Shown: positions 16,638 to 24,618, counted from the stretch's first letter. The stretch is DNA of 37,399 nucleotides from Flammeovirga sp. EKP202 (GCF_014534745.1 NZ_JACVVP010000068.1:1-37399), one strand, 5' to 3'. The notes: generated by a model not told the origin, from the letters alone. Made by a program: numbers and translations.

Positions 16638-17474
16638 TTATACAAAAAAGACATCAGAATTCAATACAAGCTTTATTCCTCCAACAAGCAACAAAACTGC
16701 AAATGCTTTTTTCAAAGTGGTCGCGGGTAATTTATGAGCAAGTTTGGCTCCGATACGGGCCGTAAAAAAACTCGCTACACTTAAACTGATAAATGCATAA
16801 ATGTGTACAAAGCCCAATACACCATTGGGTAACGCCTCTTTTACATTGGCATCAATAAATTGCCCGAAGACAAGAAACCCAATAACACCTGCTACGGCAA
16901 TAGGTAAACCACAGGCCGCCGAAGTACCCACTGCATTCTGGATTTTCAATCCATAATTACTTAAAAATGGGACGGTTAAAGTACCTCCTCCTACACCGAA
17001 AATAGCAGAGATCATTCCAATCAGTCCTCCTATGAACGTCTGCCCGACAGGAGATGGAAGCTTGCTGAAGTCATTTTCTTCTACCATTTTGTTTTTCATA
17101 AATAACATTTTCAATCCTACTAAAAACACCCATATACCTATAATAGCTTGAAGTGGTTTTCCATGAATCATAGAGGCAATGCCTGCTCCTATCAATGAGC
17201 CAATTATCAAGCCTGGAGCCATGCGTTTCCACACATTCCAATTGACAGCTTTTTTGCTATGGTGTGCACGAAGCGAACTTATAGAAGTCACTATAATAGT
17301 AGCTAGAGATGTACCAATACAAATATGTGTAAGGGCAACTTCAGGTATGCCTTGTGCTGTAAAAATGTAGATTAAGATGGGCACAATGACTATTCCGCCA
17401 CCAATACCAAACAGGCCTGCCAATAAGCCAGAGAAAGCACCAGCAATAAGATAGTAGAGATAATATATATCCAT
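16638..17474 (-). CDS. TauE/SafE-family membrane permease
   Basis: The 278-residue protein has about eight membrane segments in two similar halves. Each half holds the glycine-rich signature of the family: GLLAGLFGIGGGIVIVP near residue 17 and GMISAIFGVGGGTLTVP near residue 153. TauE/SafE proteins move sulfur-containing anions such as sulfite, sulfoacetate or thiosulfate, or related organic acids, across the inner membrane. It begins 115 bp downstream of the MetE-core gene on the same strand, so it may be expressed with the methionine pair and handle a sulfur compound. The substrate is not determined by sequence. Confidence 0.9.
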   Translation of the reverse strand: MDIYYLYYLIAGAFSGLLAGLFGIGGGIVIVPILIYIFTAQGIPEVALTHICIGTSLATIIVTSISSLRAHHSKKAVNWNVWKRMAPGLIIGSLIGAGIASMIHGKPLQAIIGIWVFLVGLKMLFMKNKMVEENDFSKLPSPVGQTFIGGLIGMISAIFGVGGGTLTVPFLSNYGLKIQNAVGTSAACGLPIAVAGVIGFLVFGQFIDANVKEALPNGVLGFVHIYAFISLSVASFFTARIGAKLAHKLPATTLKKAFAVLLLVGGIKLVLNSDVFFV

Positions 17475-17589
17475 AAGAAAAATGATATTTTGTTTTGTTT
17501 GTTAGTCTATAAATCTTCGTTTGAGGTAATAAAGTTCTTAAAATGAGCTTTAAAAAACAAAGTAACAATTTTTGAAATTTAGTATGGCA

Positions 17590-18618
17590 CTAAACCGCCA
17601 ACTCTTTTCGAATAATTTCAGCTCCTGCACTTAAAGCTTCCATCTTCCCAATTGCCACATCTCGAGACAATGGAGCCATACCACAGTTGGTACAAGGATA
17701 TAGATTTTCGGCATCTACAAACTCAAGTGCTTGACGTAAAGTGTCCGCTACTTCTTCAGGAGTTTCGATGGTGTTGGTAGCCACATCAATTGCTCCAACC
17801 ATCACTTTTTTACCTCTTACTAATTCAATTAAATTAAAAGGAACACGAGAGCCATGACATTCCAACGATACCGCATCGATGTTTGATTGCTGAATTTTAG
17901 GAAGGATTTCTTCGTATTGACGCCACTCTGAACCCAGTGACTTCTTCCAATCATTATTGGCTTTTATGCCGTAGCCATAGCAAATATGCACTGCCGTTTC
18001 ACACTTCAGGCCTTCAATTGCCCTTTCTAAAGTTGCTATCCCCCAATCGTTGACTTCTTCAAAGAAAACATTAAATGCAGGTTCATCAAACTGTATAATA
18101 TCCACCCCAGCATCTTGGAGTTCTCTTGCCTCTTCATTGAGTGCTTTTGCAAATTCCCACGCCAGTTTTTCTCTGCTTTTGTAATGATCATCGTACAACG
18201 TATCTACCATAGTCATGGGTCCAGGTAATGCCCACTTTATTGGTTTATCTGTTTGTTTTCGAAGAAACTTAGCATCCTCTACAAAAACAGATTTTTGACG
18301 AGCCACTTCACCTATCACCACAGGAACACTAGCATCATAACGGTCTCTAATTTTCACCACTTTACGATTTTCAAAATCTACACCACTTAAATTTTCAATA
18401 AAAGTCGTGACAAAATGTTGGCGTGTTTGCTCACCATCACAAATAATATCTACCCCTGCCAAATGCTGTTCATGCAAAGACACTCGCAGTGCATCTCTTT
18501 TTCCTTCCAATAACTGATTGCCTTCTAATTTCCAAGGTGACCAGAGTTTTTCGGGTGTTGCAAGCCAGGTAGGTTTAGGTAAACTTCCTACTATTGAAGT
18601 TGGTAATAACTGTTTCAT
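17590..18618 (-). CDS. mesD: Methionine synthase, MetE-core (MesD type)
   Basis: At 342 residues it corresponds to only the C-terminal catalytic barrel of cobalamin-independent methionine synthase; full MetE is about 750 residues. The zinc ligand set is intact: VHICYG (His211, Cys213), SLECHG (Glu253) and CTNCGM (Cys312). IIQFDEPAF supplies the conserved Asp-Glu-Pro stretch that binds homocysteine in this fold. The gene follows a DUF1852 gene by 26 bp. That pairing is the known signature of MesD, a folate-independent core methionine synthase that in Acinetobacter needs MesX (DUF1852) and oxygen. The natural methyl donor of MesD was not established, to my knowledge. The assignment to MesD rests on the neighbour. 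Confidence 0.85.
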   Translation of the reverse strand: MKQLLPTSIVGSLPKPTWLATPEKLWSPWKLEGNQLLEGKRDALRVSLHEQHLAGVDIICDGEQTRQHFVTTFIENLSGVDFENRKVVKIRDRYDASVPVVIGEVARQKSVFVEDAKFLRKQTDKPIKWALPGPMTMVDTLYDDHYKSREKLAWEFAKALNEEARELQDAGVDIIQFDEPAFNVFFEEVNDWGIATLERAIEGLKCETAVHICYGYGIKANNDWKKSLGSEWRQYEEILPKIQQSNIDAVSLECHGSRVPFNLIELVRGKKVMVGAIDVATNTIETPEEVADTLRQALEFVDAENLYPCTNCGMAPLSRDVAIGKMEALSAGAEIIRKELAV

Positions 18619-18644
18619 GAAATAATATCTAAATGTTGAATAAA

Positions 18645-19643
18645 TTAAAGAGAGAAATTAGCTGACCACTGTTCTAAGACGTTTTTGTAAGGCTTCATAA
18701 AATGCTTTTCTGCATATTTTCCTTGTTCAATTCCTAATTGCGTACGTTCTTCTCGGTCGTAGACAATTTTTGTAAGAGAATAGTCTTGATTTTTCAGACT
18801 CGGCTTATAGCAGGTTCCTGCTAAAGAATTGGCATTATAGATTTCTGGTCTGTAAATCTTTTGGAATGTCTCCATTGTACTAACAGTGCTGATCAGCTCT
18901 AGGTTTGTATAATCTGATAATAAATCGCCGAAGAAATAAAAGGCCAACGGTGCAACGCTGTTAAGAGGCATAAAATAACGCACTTGCAATCCCATTTTTC
19001 TAAAGTACTGTTCCGTTAAAGAAGATTCGTTGACCTTGTATTCATGACCTAATATAGGATGATGATTTCCTGTACGATGATAGATCTTATTGTTGGAAAC
19101 ACTCAAACAGATTACAGGTCGTTTGATAAAGTGTTTTTTGTAAGTTTCAGAGTTGACAAAATGCTTAAAAATATTGCCATGCAATTCACCAAAATCATCC
19201 GGAATACTCACTTTGTCTTTGCCCTTGTTGTACTCTGAAAGCAATACGCTAAAATCATAATCACGAACGTAGGATGATAAATTATTGCCCACAATCCCCT
19301 CAGTACGTTTGCCTGTTTGATGATCGATAATATGTGTTTTTAAAATCTCGATCGCTGGGAATGAAGCACCCGTTTTATCAACATCAATATCCACTGATAC
19401 AATTTCCAATTCCACCGAATAGCGGTCATTATTAGGGTTATCCCAGCTCGCCAAAATATTAAAACGATTATTGATCATATTCATCGTATTACGCAAATTC
19501 TCTTGGCGACTTTTTCCTCTTGCCAAGTTGGCAAAGTTGGTGGTTGTACGCGTTCCGTTAGACGGGACATAGTTTTCATTGAAATAGATACTTTTCAATC
19601 TATAATCAAAGTCATTTTTGAGGGAATTGTGAGTGTTTTCCAT
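18645..19643 (-). CDS. mesX: DUF1852 protein, methionine synthase partner MesX
   Basis: The 332-residue cytoplasmic protein is recognisable as DUF1852 from its FNENYVPSNGTRTTTNFANLARG start and from IEIVS-D, HHPILGHEYKV and PLNSVAPLAFYFFGDLLSDY segments. DUF1852 proteins occur almost only beside MetE-core enzymes. MesX was shown genetically to be required with MesD for methionine formation in Acinetobacter baylyi, in an oxygen-dependent way. Its own chemistry is unknown; providing or oxidising the methyl source is a possibility. It is the first gene of the set. A TAnnTTTG-type -7 box and a leader hairpin lie upstream. Confidence 0.88.
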   Translation of the reverse strand: MENTHNSLKNDFDYRLKSIYFNENYVPSNGTRTTTNFANLARGKSRQENLRNTMNMINNRFNILASWDNPNNDRYSVELEIVSVDIDVDKTGASFPAIEILKTHIIDHQTGKRTEGIVGNNLSSYVRDYDFSVLLSEYNKGKDKVSIPDDFGELHGNIFKHFVNSETYKKHFIKRPVICLSVSNNKIYHRTGNHHPILGHEYKVNESSLTEQYFRKMGLQVRYFMPLNSVAPLAFYFFGDLLSDYTNLELISTVSTMETFQKIYRPEIYNANSLAGTCYKPSLKNQDYSLTKIVYDREERTQLGIEQGKYAEKHFMKPYKNVLEQWSANFSL

Positions 19644-19671
19644 ATCTTTTCTTTCGCTTATTTTTGAGTGC

Positions 19672-19699
19672 TTGAACAGGATTCACTGATCTTGTTCAA
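19672..19699 (-). promoter_or_regulatory. Leader hairpin before mesX
   Basis: TTGAACA and TGTTCAA form a 7-bp stem with a further inner GAT/ATC pair. It lies about 30 bp upstream of the mesX start, inside the predicted 5' leader. It is too small to be matched to a known SAM riboswitch. Confidence 0.35.
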
Positions 19700-19715
19700 T
19701 AGTTTTTTCGTCTTG

Positions 19716-19723
19716 CAAAGATG
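19716..19723 (-). promoter_or_regulatory. Candidate -7 promoter box for mesX-mesD
   Basis: On the minus strand CATCTTTG followed by CA matches 7 of 8 positions of the Bacteroidota -7 box TAnnTTTG. It lies about 73 bp upstream of the mesX start. No clear TTG -33 box is visible. Confidence 0.45.
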
Positions 19724-19906
19724 GAAATAAAAGATATTTTTAATTGTAATTCACATTATAATCAGAATATATAACTATTAATGTTTTATAAATAAGAAAA
19801 TAACTCTACCAACAATTAAGATTGATATCTCAAAAAGAAAATTTATCTATGCGTGATTTGTGCAAAATTGGTTAGATGTAGTATTCAAGCTTTGTACTTT
19901 TCCCTT

Positions 19907-20341
19907 TTATCTGCTTTTTAATACTCCAATAAGTAGTACAATAACGTATGCCCATAAGATCCAAGCTCCAAGTACTACCGATTGTTCAAGCGTTAGTTTT
20001 GGAAAAATAAGAGCATGAAATTTCAAACAAGCAACATCACAAAGCATTCCTGGAACTAAATAATGATTGGAAGGAGTCCCTGTTGTAAAACTTCGAATGG
20101 AAGAAATAAAACCATTTTCAGTATAGAAAAAGGCCGTTTTTTCTTCCCCATCAACCAAATGATATAATCTCACACACCCTTCTAAATTAAAATAGGAAAC
20201 CGTAGAAATATCCCCATCTCTGAGCAATATATCTCCCGTTTTGTACTTCCTTACATGGATTTGGGTGGAAATTGCGTTGACTTCTTCTTCATCCAATTGA
20301 ATGAATTTTGATATGTGCTCTATTAATTTATTTGTTGACAT
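19907..20341 (-). CDS. Truncated cyclic-nucleotide-domain protein, no HTH
   Basis: Residues 1-95 are a clear Crp/Fnr-type cyclic-nucleotide-binding beta-roll (KYKTGDILLRDGDISTVSYFNLEGCVRLYHLVDGEEKTAFFYTENGF). After residue 97 the sequence no longer looks like a Crp protein. There is no dimerisation helix or helix-turn-helix; the last 26 residues form a hydrophobic segment (VVLGAWILWAYVIVLLIGVL) like a membrane helix. The other two frames contain stops here and show no HTH, so this is either a decayed regulator or an unusual membrane-anchored domain. It starts 6 bp after the EamA gene and is probably co-transcribed with it. Confidence 0.6.
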   Translation of the reverse strand: MSTNKLIEHISKFIQLDEEEVNAISTQIHVRKYKTGDILLRDGDISTVSYFNLEGCVRLYHLVDGEEKTAFFYTENGFISSIRSFTTGTPSNHYLVPGMLCDVACLKFHALIFPKLTLEQSVVLGAWILWAYVIVLLIGVLKSR

Positions 20342-20347
20342 GTTATC

Positions 20348-21232
20348 TTAATTATTATGTACCACCTTCCTTGTTTCCATTTGAGAAACGATCAATCCTA
20401 TAAAGATTAGTAATCCTGAGATGATATGAAATTGAGTCAACTCTTTTCCTAATAAAACAGTGATTATTGCTGTAGATAATGGTACAATATTCATATAAAG
20501 ACCTGCTTTACTCGCACCAATAATACTGAGTCCTTTGTTCCATAAAAAATAAGTGATAGCTGTTCCAAAAACCCCAAACAATATCATTACAATCCAAAAT
20601 TGGACCCCATAATTTACAGAATGGACTTCAATAAAAAAAGGAGTAATTAGCGTAAATGATATCAAACAAATCAAATTAGTAAAAAAAGTAAAATGTTGAT
20701 TGGAAATATTGACCGAATATTTTTTCACCCATATATGATAAAACGAAGAGAGTACCATGGCTAATAAAATTAAGATGTCTCCTTTTATAAATACCAACTG
20801 GTCTAAGTTCAATAAATTTCCCTTGGTCAGTAGATATAAAACTCCTATTAAACTAATAATGGCTCCAGCAATTTGTTTGTAACTTATCCTTGTTCCAAAG
20901 GTAAAATAACCTAAAATTAAGGTTACAATAGGATTAAGGCTAATAATTAAAGAGGCGTTGATTGAAGATGTATATATCAAACCCACAAATAATAATAGGT
21001 TAAAACAGAACAAACCTAAAACACCCACAATCAAAATTCCGGTAATGTGTTTTTTAAATGTATTCCATTTGGGAAATGAATGTTTCAAATACACCGCCAG
21101 TGCAATAACCCCAAATAAATAACGCCAAAACCCCGCTTCCATAAAATGAACACTTAAGAGAATGAATTTTAGTAGATGGAAGTTTAATCCCCACATCAAT
21201 GCTGAAATAATAAGATATAGTGATGCTTTCAT
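20348..21232 (-). CDS. EamA/DMT-family transporter
   Basis: This is a ten-helix drug/metabolite transporter-superfamily protein of about 294 residues, built from two EamA repeats. Helix motifs such as ISALMWGLNFHLLKF, ASLIISLNPIVTLILGYFTF, GAIISLIGVLYLL and GLYMNIVPLSTAIITVLLGKELT are typical. Members export amino acids, small metabolites or drugs by proton antiport. I prefer the start at 21232 (MKASLYL) over the upstream ATG at 21253, because the latter lies inside a 9-bp hairpin that looks like the terminator of the preceding gene. The truncated cyclic-nucleotide-domain gene follows by 6 bp. The substrate cannot be read from sequence. Confidence 0.88.
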   Translation of the reverse strand: MKASLYLIISALMWGLNFHLLKFILLSVHFMEAGFWRYLFGVIALAVYLKHSFPKWNTFKKHITGILIVGVLGLFCFNLLLFVGLIYTSSINASLIISLNPIVTLILGYFTFGTRISYKQIAGAIISLIGVLYLLTKGNLLNLDQLVFIKGDILILLAMVLSSFYHIWVKKYSVNISNQHFTFFTNLICLISFTLITPFFIEVHSVNYGVQFWIVMILFGVFGTAITYFLWNKGLSIIGASKAGLYMNIVPLSTAIITVLLGKELTQFHIISGLLIFIGLIVSQMETRKVVHNN

Positions 21233-21239
21233 TGTTCTC

Positions 21240-21268
21240 AAAAGTAGCTCCATATTCCAATGGAGCTA
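21240..21268 (-). terminator. Hairpin after the NTF2-like gene
   Basis: TAGCTCCAT pairs perfectly with ATGGAGCTA around a 6-nt loop and is followed on the minus strand by CTTTTGAG, a weak T-run. It begins about 12 bp past the stop of the NTF2-like gene and may partly separate it from the EamA gene. Confidence 0.5.
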
Positions 21269-21279
21269 TGTAAGATAGA

Positions 21280-21657
21280 TTAATGCTCATGATAGATTTT
21301 GGAAACTATTTTCCATTCGTTATTAATTTTAGTCAAGAGCAGAAAATCAGTATAAATGACTTTATGGCCTAGCATCAGGTCGAGTGTAACACTGGCTTTA
21401 TTTTCAATAAATTCTATGTTTTTATATTTCGCTAAATAAGCAATATTCTCATAGTCAAAATCTTTATCTTTCTTTCTCTCCTTTAAAACGTCTTCCCATA
21501 AATCTCTCGTGAATAGAAAGAATGTTCCATTTTCTTGAATATTTATGATAGAAAATTCATGATGAAAAATAGTTTTAAAGTCATCAATATTTGTTTCGTT
21601 GAACGCTCCATGAACATAATTTTTGTTGATCGAAGCTTTTATTTTTTCAATTTCCAT
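21280..21657 (-). CDS. NTF2-like (lumazine-binding type) protein
   Basis: This 125-residue cytoplasmic protein is organised as a cone-shaped NTF2-like alpha+beta fold. An N-terminal helix (KIKASINKNYVHGAFN) and IDDFKTIFHHEFSIINI come first, then the strands KNIEFIENKASVTLDLMLG, VIYTDFLLLTKINNEWKIVSKIYH. The last strand, with its NNEWKIVSK motif, is characteristic of the putative lumazine-binding/SnoaL-like group in Bacteroidota. Such proteins bind small molecules or act as accessory enzymes. No catalytic residues can be assigned. Copy 2 of the transposon-like element lies 35 bp upstream of the start and has probably replaced the native promoter. Confidence 0.8.
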   Translation of the reverse strand: MEIEKIKASINKNYVHGAFNETNIDDFKTIFHHEFSIINIQENGTFFLFTRDLWEDVLKERKKDKDFDYENIAYLAKYKNIEFIENKASVTLDLMLGHKVIYTDFLLLTKINNEWKIVSKIYHEH

Positions 21658-21692
21658 GTTGTCTTTATTAATTGTGATTGAAGATATAAATA

Positions 21693-22077
21693 CATTGTAA
21701 ACTAACTCTCCGAAAATTTATTGATTTAGAGAGCAGTAGATTTCTATCATCTTATAAGAACGAATGACACTATTGCTTAACATTCGCACAAGTGGGCTTT
21801 CTACTCTATTCGTTAAGTAGTACTCCCCGGCCTTGAAGGGAAAAGCGTTAAGAATTTCATGGATTGAGCCGTTAAAAATGATTTTCTTGTTTGAGCAAAG
21901 CGAGTTTAAAATCATTTAGGTGAAAGGAATGAAATTTAGCTTTTGACTTCTAAGCCTTGAATTTTTTGCTTCGTTTTTGTTTCAAGACAAAAATGAAGAA
22001 GAAGGAAGCTTAGAAGTAGTACCTTGAAAGATTGCAGAAATACCAATTTATAGTTAACGATAACTAAGTTTACAGAG
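21693..22077. mobile_element. 385-bp non-autonomous element (MITE), copy 2
   Basis: This element fills the 436-bp gap 21658-22093 and is inverted relative to copy 1 at 13461. The terminal repeats are imperfect (TGTAAACTTAGTTATCGTTA at one end, TGTAAACTAACTCTCCGAAA at the other). TA flanks both ends (21691-21692 and 22078-22079). The longest conserved stretch runs from CCTAAATGATTTTAAACTCG to TTAACGCTTTTCCCTTCAA. A short open frame of 65 codons on the minus strand (21718-21915) lies wholly inside it and is probably not a gene. Confidence 0.8.
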
Positions 22078-22093
22078 TAGTTAGTTTTAACTA

Positions 22094-22849
22094 TTAGTCA
22101 TAATAATTGGGGCAAATTTTTAATGTTTCAAAATTCTCTTTATCATGCTGTATCCAGAGCTGAGCATTGTTATTGGCAACCATTTTTTTTATTTTTTCTA
22201 TGGAAGCTAAACTATCTTTTTTACTTGCATTAAAAGTAGGAATACCTTTGTTTTGATAGTTTTCTTTATAGTAAGCAATGTCTCCTGAAATCAATAAAGC
22301 CCCTGTATTTTCTAGCTTTAAGAGTAAGGATTGATGTCCTTCTGTATGACCGGGAGTAGCAATAAATTGTACTGTTCCATCGCCAAATAAATCATAATCT
22401 CCATTAAGTTTGATGACTTCTGAATTTTCCAACTCTTTATAATCATCATAATTAAAAGGTCTCTTATTGGGACTGAAGGCTATATCATATTCTTTTTCCT
22501 GCATGATCAGTTTTGCAGATTTAAAATAATTAGCATTCCCTGTATGGTCATTATGAATATGAGAAAAAGCAAAATAATCTACATCACTTGGGTGAACACC
22601 AATAGATTCAAGTTGAGAGATTACTGTTTTACTCATAGTCAAGTGAAATATCCAAGCATCCATACCTTCTTTTTGATTAATGAGGTTATCGGACAAACCA
22701 GCATCCCACATAACAGAACCTTTTGGATGCTGAATTAAGAAAATGGGGTTAGCCAATGCCATTTCACCTGACTGTAAAGAACCTTCATTAAGCTGAGAGA
22801 CATCTTTACAGATAATATCTCCAGCATATAAAACATATAATTTTATCAT
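22094..22849 (-). CDS. N-acyl homoserine lactonase-like metallo-hydrolase
   Basis: This 251-residue metallo-beta-lactamase-fold hydrolase has the full dinuclear zinc set. SHIHNDHTG supplies His97, His99, Asp101 and His102; TPGHTEGHQS, LLISGDIAY and WIQHD supply the remaining ligands. Length and motif spacing fit the AiiA/AttM-type N-acyl homoserine lactonase family, which opens the lactone ring of quorum signals. Other lactones are possible substrates. It starts 11 bp after the short-chain dehydrogenase stop, so the two form an operon below an AraC-type regulator. No signal peptide is seen, so it acts in the cytoplasm. Confidence 0.87.
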   Translation of the reverse strand: MIKLYVLYAGDIICKDVSQLNEGSLQSGEMALANPIFLIQHPKGSVMWDAGLSDNLINQKEGMDAWIFHLTMSKTVISQLESIGVHPSDVDYFAFSHIHNDHTGNANYFKSAKLIMQEKEYDIAFSPNKRPFNYDDYKELENSEVIKLNGDYDLFGDGTVQFIATPGHTEGHQSLLLKLENTGALLISGDIAYYKENYQNKGIPTFNASKKDSLASIEKIKKMVANNNAQLWIQHDKENFETLKICPNYYD

Positions 22850-22860
22850 CGTTTTAAAGG

Positions 22861-23715
22861 TTAAAATCCGTAAGCTTTCATTTGAGTTTGTGCAAGTTCT
22901 GAAATATCATCTGCTACTTTTTGAGCAAAAGTTTCTCCTGAAATTTGATCGATTGGGTTTCTTACTGGTCGTGTTCCTTTCTCCATTTCAATTAACCCAA
23001 TAATCTTATTTATAACAGCATTAGGATCAGGCTTGTGTTTCTGAACGGCTCCATAAACAGCGTTATTTGCGTATTCCGTCATTTGTTCGGCCATTCCATC
23101 ATAAGAATCGGTGACTTCTTGTAAGTCGGCTTTTGTTCCAGTTTTTTTGTATAATTCAGTAGGAAATGAACCCGGTTCTACGAGAATATTTTCAACTCCT
23201 TTTTGAATGAGTTCTCCATAAGAACCCGTAACCAGAGCTTCTAGTGCGAATTTTGAGGCACAATAAACAGCGTTCAATGGAATAGAAAAAAGACCTAACA
23301 TGCTGGATAAGTTTATGATTAATCCATCTTGTCGCTTTCTCATGGAGGGTAAAATAGCTTTCATTAACCGAAGAGGAGCATAAACATTAATATCGAATAG
23401 TTTTTGAACTTGTTCAATACTATGTGCTTCTAATAAACCTCCGCCAAATACTCCAGCATTGTTAATTAAAATATCAATTGACTGGTGTTTTTGTAGGACT
23501 AACTCCGTGATGGCTTTTACTTCTTTTTCTGAAGTAACATCTAGTTCTAAAACTTCCACATTTTGAAGTTTTTCTAACTCTCGTCTAACTGTTTTGTTAG
23601 TGGAGTTAGTATTCCGCATAGTGGCAATAATCTGGTATTGCGACTTTGCTGATAATTGTTCTGTAAGGAGTTTCCCAAAACCAGAACTTGTTCCTGTGAT
23701 CAAAACTGTTTTCAT
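22861..23715 (-). CDS. Short-chain dehydrogenase/reductase
   Basis: This 284-residue SDR protein has a classical Rossmann fold. The nucleotide loop is GTSSGFG (residues 8-14), NNAG lies at 85-88, a catalytic Ser lies in LSSM, and the catalytic pair is YCASK (Tyr151, Lys155). An acidic or basic discriminator after the second strand (MRNTN) hints at NADP. The substrate is unknown. It is the first gene of an operon with the lactonase-like gene, so the two may act on the same class of carbonyl or lactone compounds. A -7 box and an 11-bp palindrome lie just upstream, below the AraC-type gene. Confidence 0.9.
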   Translation of the reverse strand: MKTVLITGTSSGFGKLLTEQLSAKSQYQIIATMRNTNSTNKTVRRELEKLQNVEVLELDVTSEKEVKAITELVLQKHQSIDILINNAGVFGGGLLEAHSIEQVQKLFDINVYAPLRLMKAILPSMRKRQDGLIINLSSMLGLFSIPLNAVYCASKFALEALVTGSYGELIQKGVENILVEPGSFPTELYKKTGTKADLQEVTDSYDGMAEQMTEYANNAVYGAVQKHKPDPNAVINKIIGLIEMEKGTRPVRNPIDQISGETFAQKVADDISELAQTQMKAYGF

Positions 23716-23737
23716 ATCTAAATGATTTATTTAGGTA

Positions 23738-23745
23738 CAAAACTA
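23738..23745 (-). promoter_or_regulatory. -7 promoter box of the SDR-lactonase operon
   Basis: On the minus strand TAGTTTTG is a perfect match to the Bacteroidota -7 box TAnnTTTG, 23 bp upstream of the SDR start codon. A good TTG -33 box is not present, suggesting that activation may be needed. Confidence 0.5.
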
Positions 23746-23746
23746 G

Positions 23747-23757
23747 CTGTTCAACAG
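23747..23757. promoter_or_regulatory. 11-bp palindrome upstream of the -7 box
   Basis: CTGTTCAACAG is a perfect inverted repeat, 1 bp upstream of the -7 box of the SDR promoter. It sits where a regulator would block or help RNA polymerase. AraC-type proteins usually bind direct repeats, so the binding protein is uncertain. Confidence 0.35.
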
Positions 23758-23781
23758 TGGTATGCATTTGTTTAAAAAGAC

Positions 23782-24618
23782 TTATTTACTTGTCTGTAAG
23801 GTCTTAATTTGGGAAGGATTGATTTGAAACTGACTTTTAAAAGATTTACTAAAATGGGCCAAGTCTTCAAAACCACATTCAAGATAGATTTCAGATGCTT
23901 TTCTATTCGTCGTAGTCAATAATTTATAGGCGTAATCCAGCCTTTTCTTTTTTAGCCATTTGGCTGGTGTGGTATCATAAATGGCTTGAAAGTCTTTTTT
24001 AAACACAGAAATACTTCTACCCGTTTCTTTTGCAAAATCAACTAGTTTTTTATTCTCCAAAAAATGAAAATTCATGTATTGATGCAAGTCCGCTTTACTT
24101 TTTACAGAGAAGTTTTGTAATTGATAAGAAAGCTCATTATTCGTTCGGATTAGTCCTATAATTGCTTCTGTTGTTTTCAATCTCGCCAGTTGATTATCCA
24201 TTTCTACACCTTCATTCAAGAATAGATCTAAAGACTGTATGAATTGATTTAACACTGGATTTGAAATGACCCCTAAAATATTTTCAAATGACTTTTTACT
24301 CTTTTTTGGTGATTGAATATTTAATTGTGTAAAAATCTCTTGAATCAAATCTTCATGAAAAGAGAAAACAATACTAGAAAATTTAATCTCTCCTTTACCC
24401 CAAGTTTTGGTGATAGTAGCTTGAGTGTGTTTTTTAAATAATACAAATTCCCCTTTAGAAAAGCACTGCACTTCTTTTCCTTGTTTTACTTTCAATATCC
24501 CCTCTCTAATATAGGTTAGCAGATGCTGAGAAGGGTATATATCTATAATTGCTTTATTTTTTCGCTCGTGTGAGAAAATAATCCTGTTTTTCTTATATGT
24601 AATAAGTTGATTTTTCAC
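23782..24618 (-). CDS. AraC-family transcriptional regulator
   Basis: The 278-residue protein has an N-terminal sensor domain with a small beta-barrel (about 10-130, with SQHLLTYIREGILKVKQG and GEFVLFKKHTQATI). The C-terminal double helix-turn-helix of the AraC/XylS family follows (about 180-275). Its typical elements are KKLVDFAKETGRSISVFKKDFQAIYDTTPAKWLKKKRLDYA and then ASEIYLECGFEDLAHFSKSFKSQF. It lies 66 bp upstream of the SDR-lactonase operon on the same strand and probably controls it. The inducer is unknown. Confidence 0.92.
   Translation of the reverse strand: MKNQLITYKKNRIIFSHERKNKAIIDIYPSQHLLTYIREGILKVKQGKEVQCFSKGEFVLFKKHTQATITKTWGKGEIKFSSIVFSFHEDLIQEIFTQLNIQSPKKSKKSFENILGVISNPVLNQFIQSLDLFLNEGVEMDNQLARLKTTEAIIGLIRTNNELSYQLQNFSVKSKADLHQYMNFHFLENKKLVDFAKETGRSISVFKKDFQAIYDTTPAKWLKKKRLDYAYKLLTTTNRKASEIYLECGFEDLAHFSKSFKSQFQINPSQIKTLQTSK

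Noticed and set aside
19672-19723. SAM riboswitch upstream of mesX
   Set aside because: The leader is short, with a single small hairpin and none of the SAM-I or SAM-II core patterns I know.
21718-21915. 65-codon open frame on the minus strand
   Set aside because: It lies wholly inside the 385-bp element, and copy 1 keeps only its first half in frame, so conservation is better explained by the element DNA.
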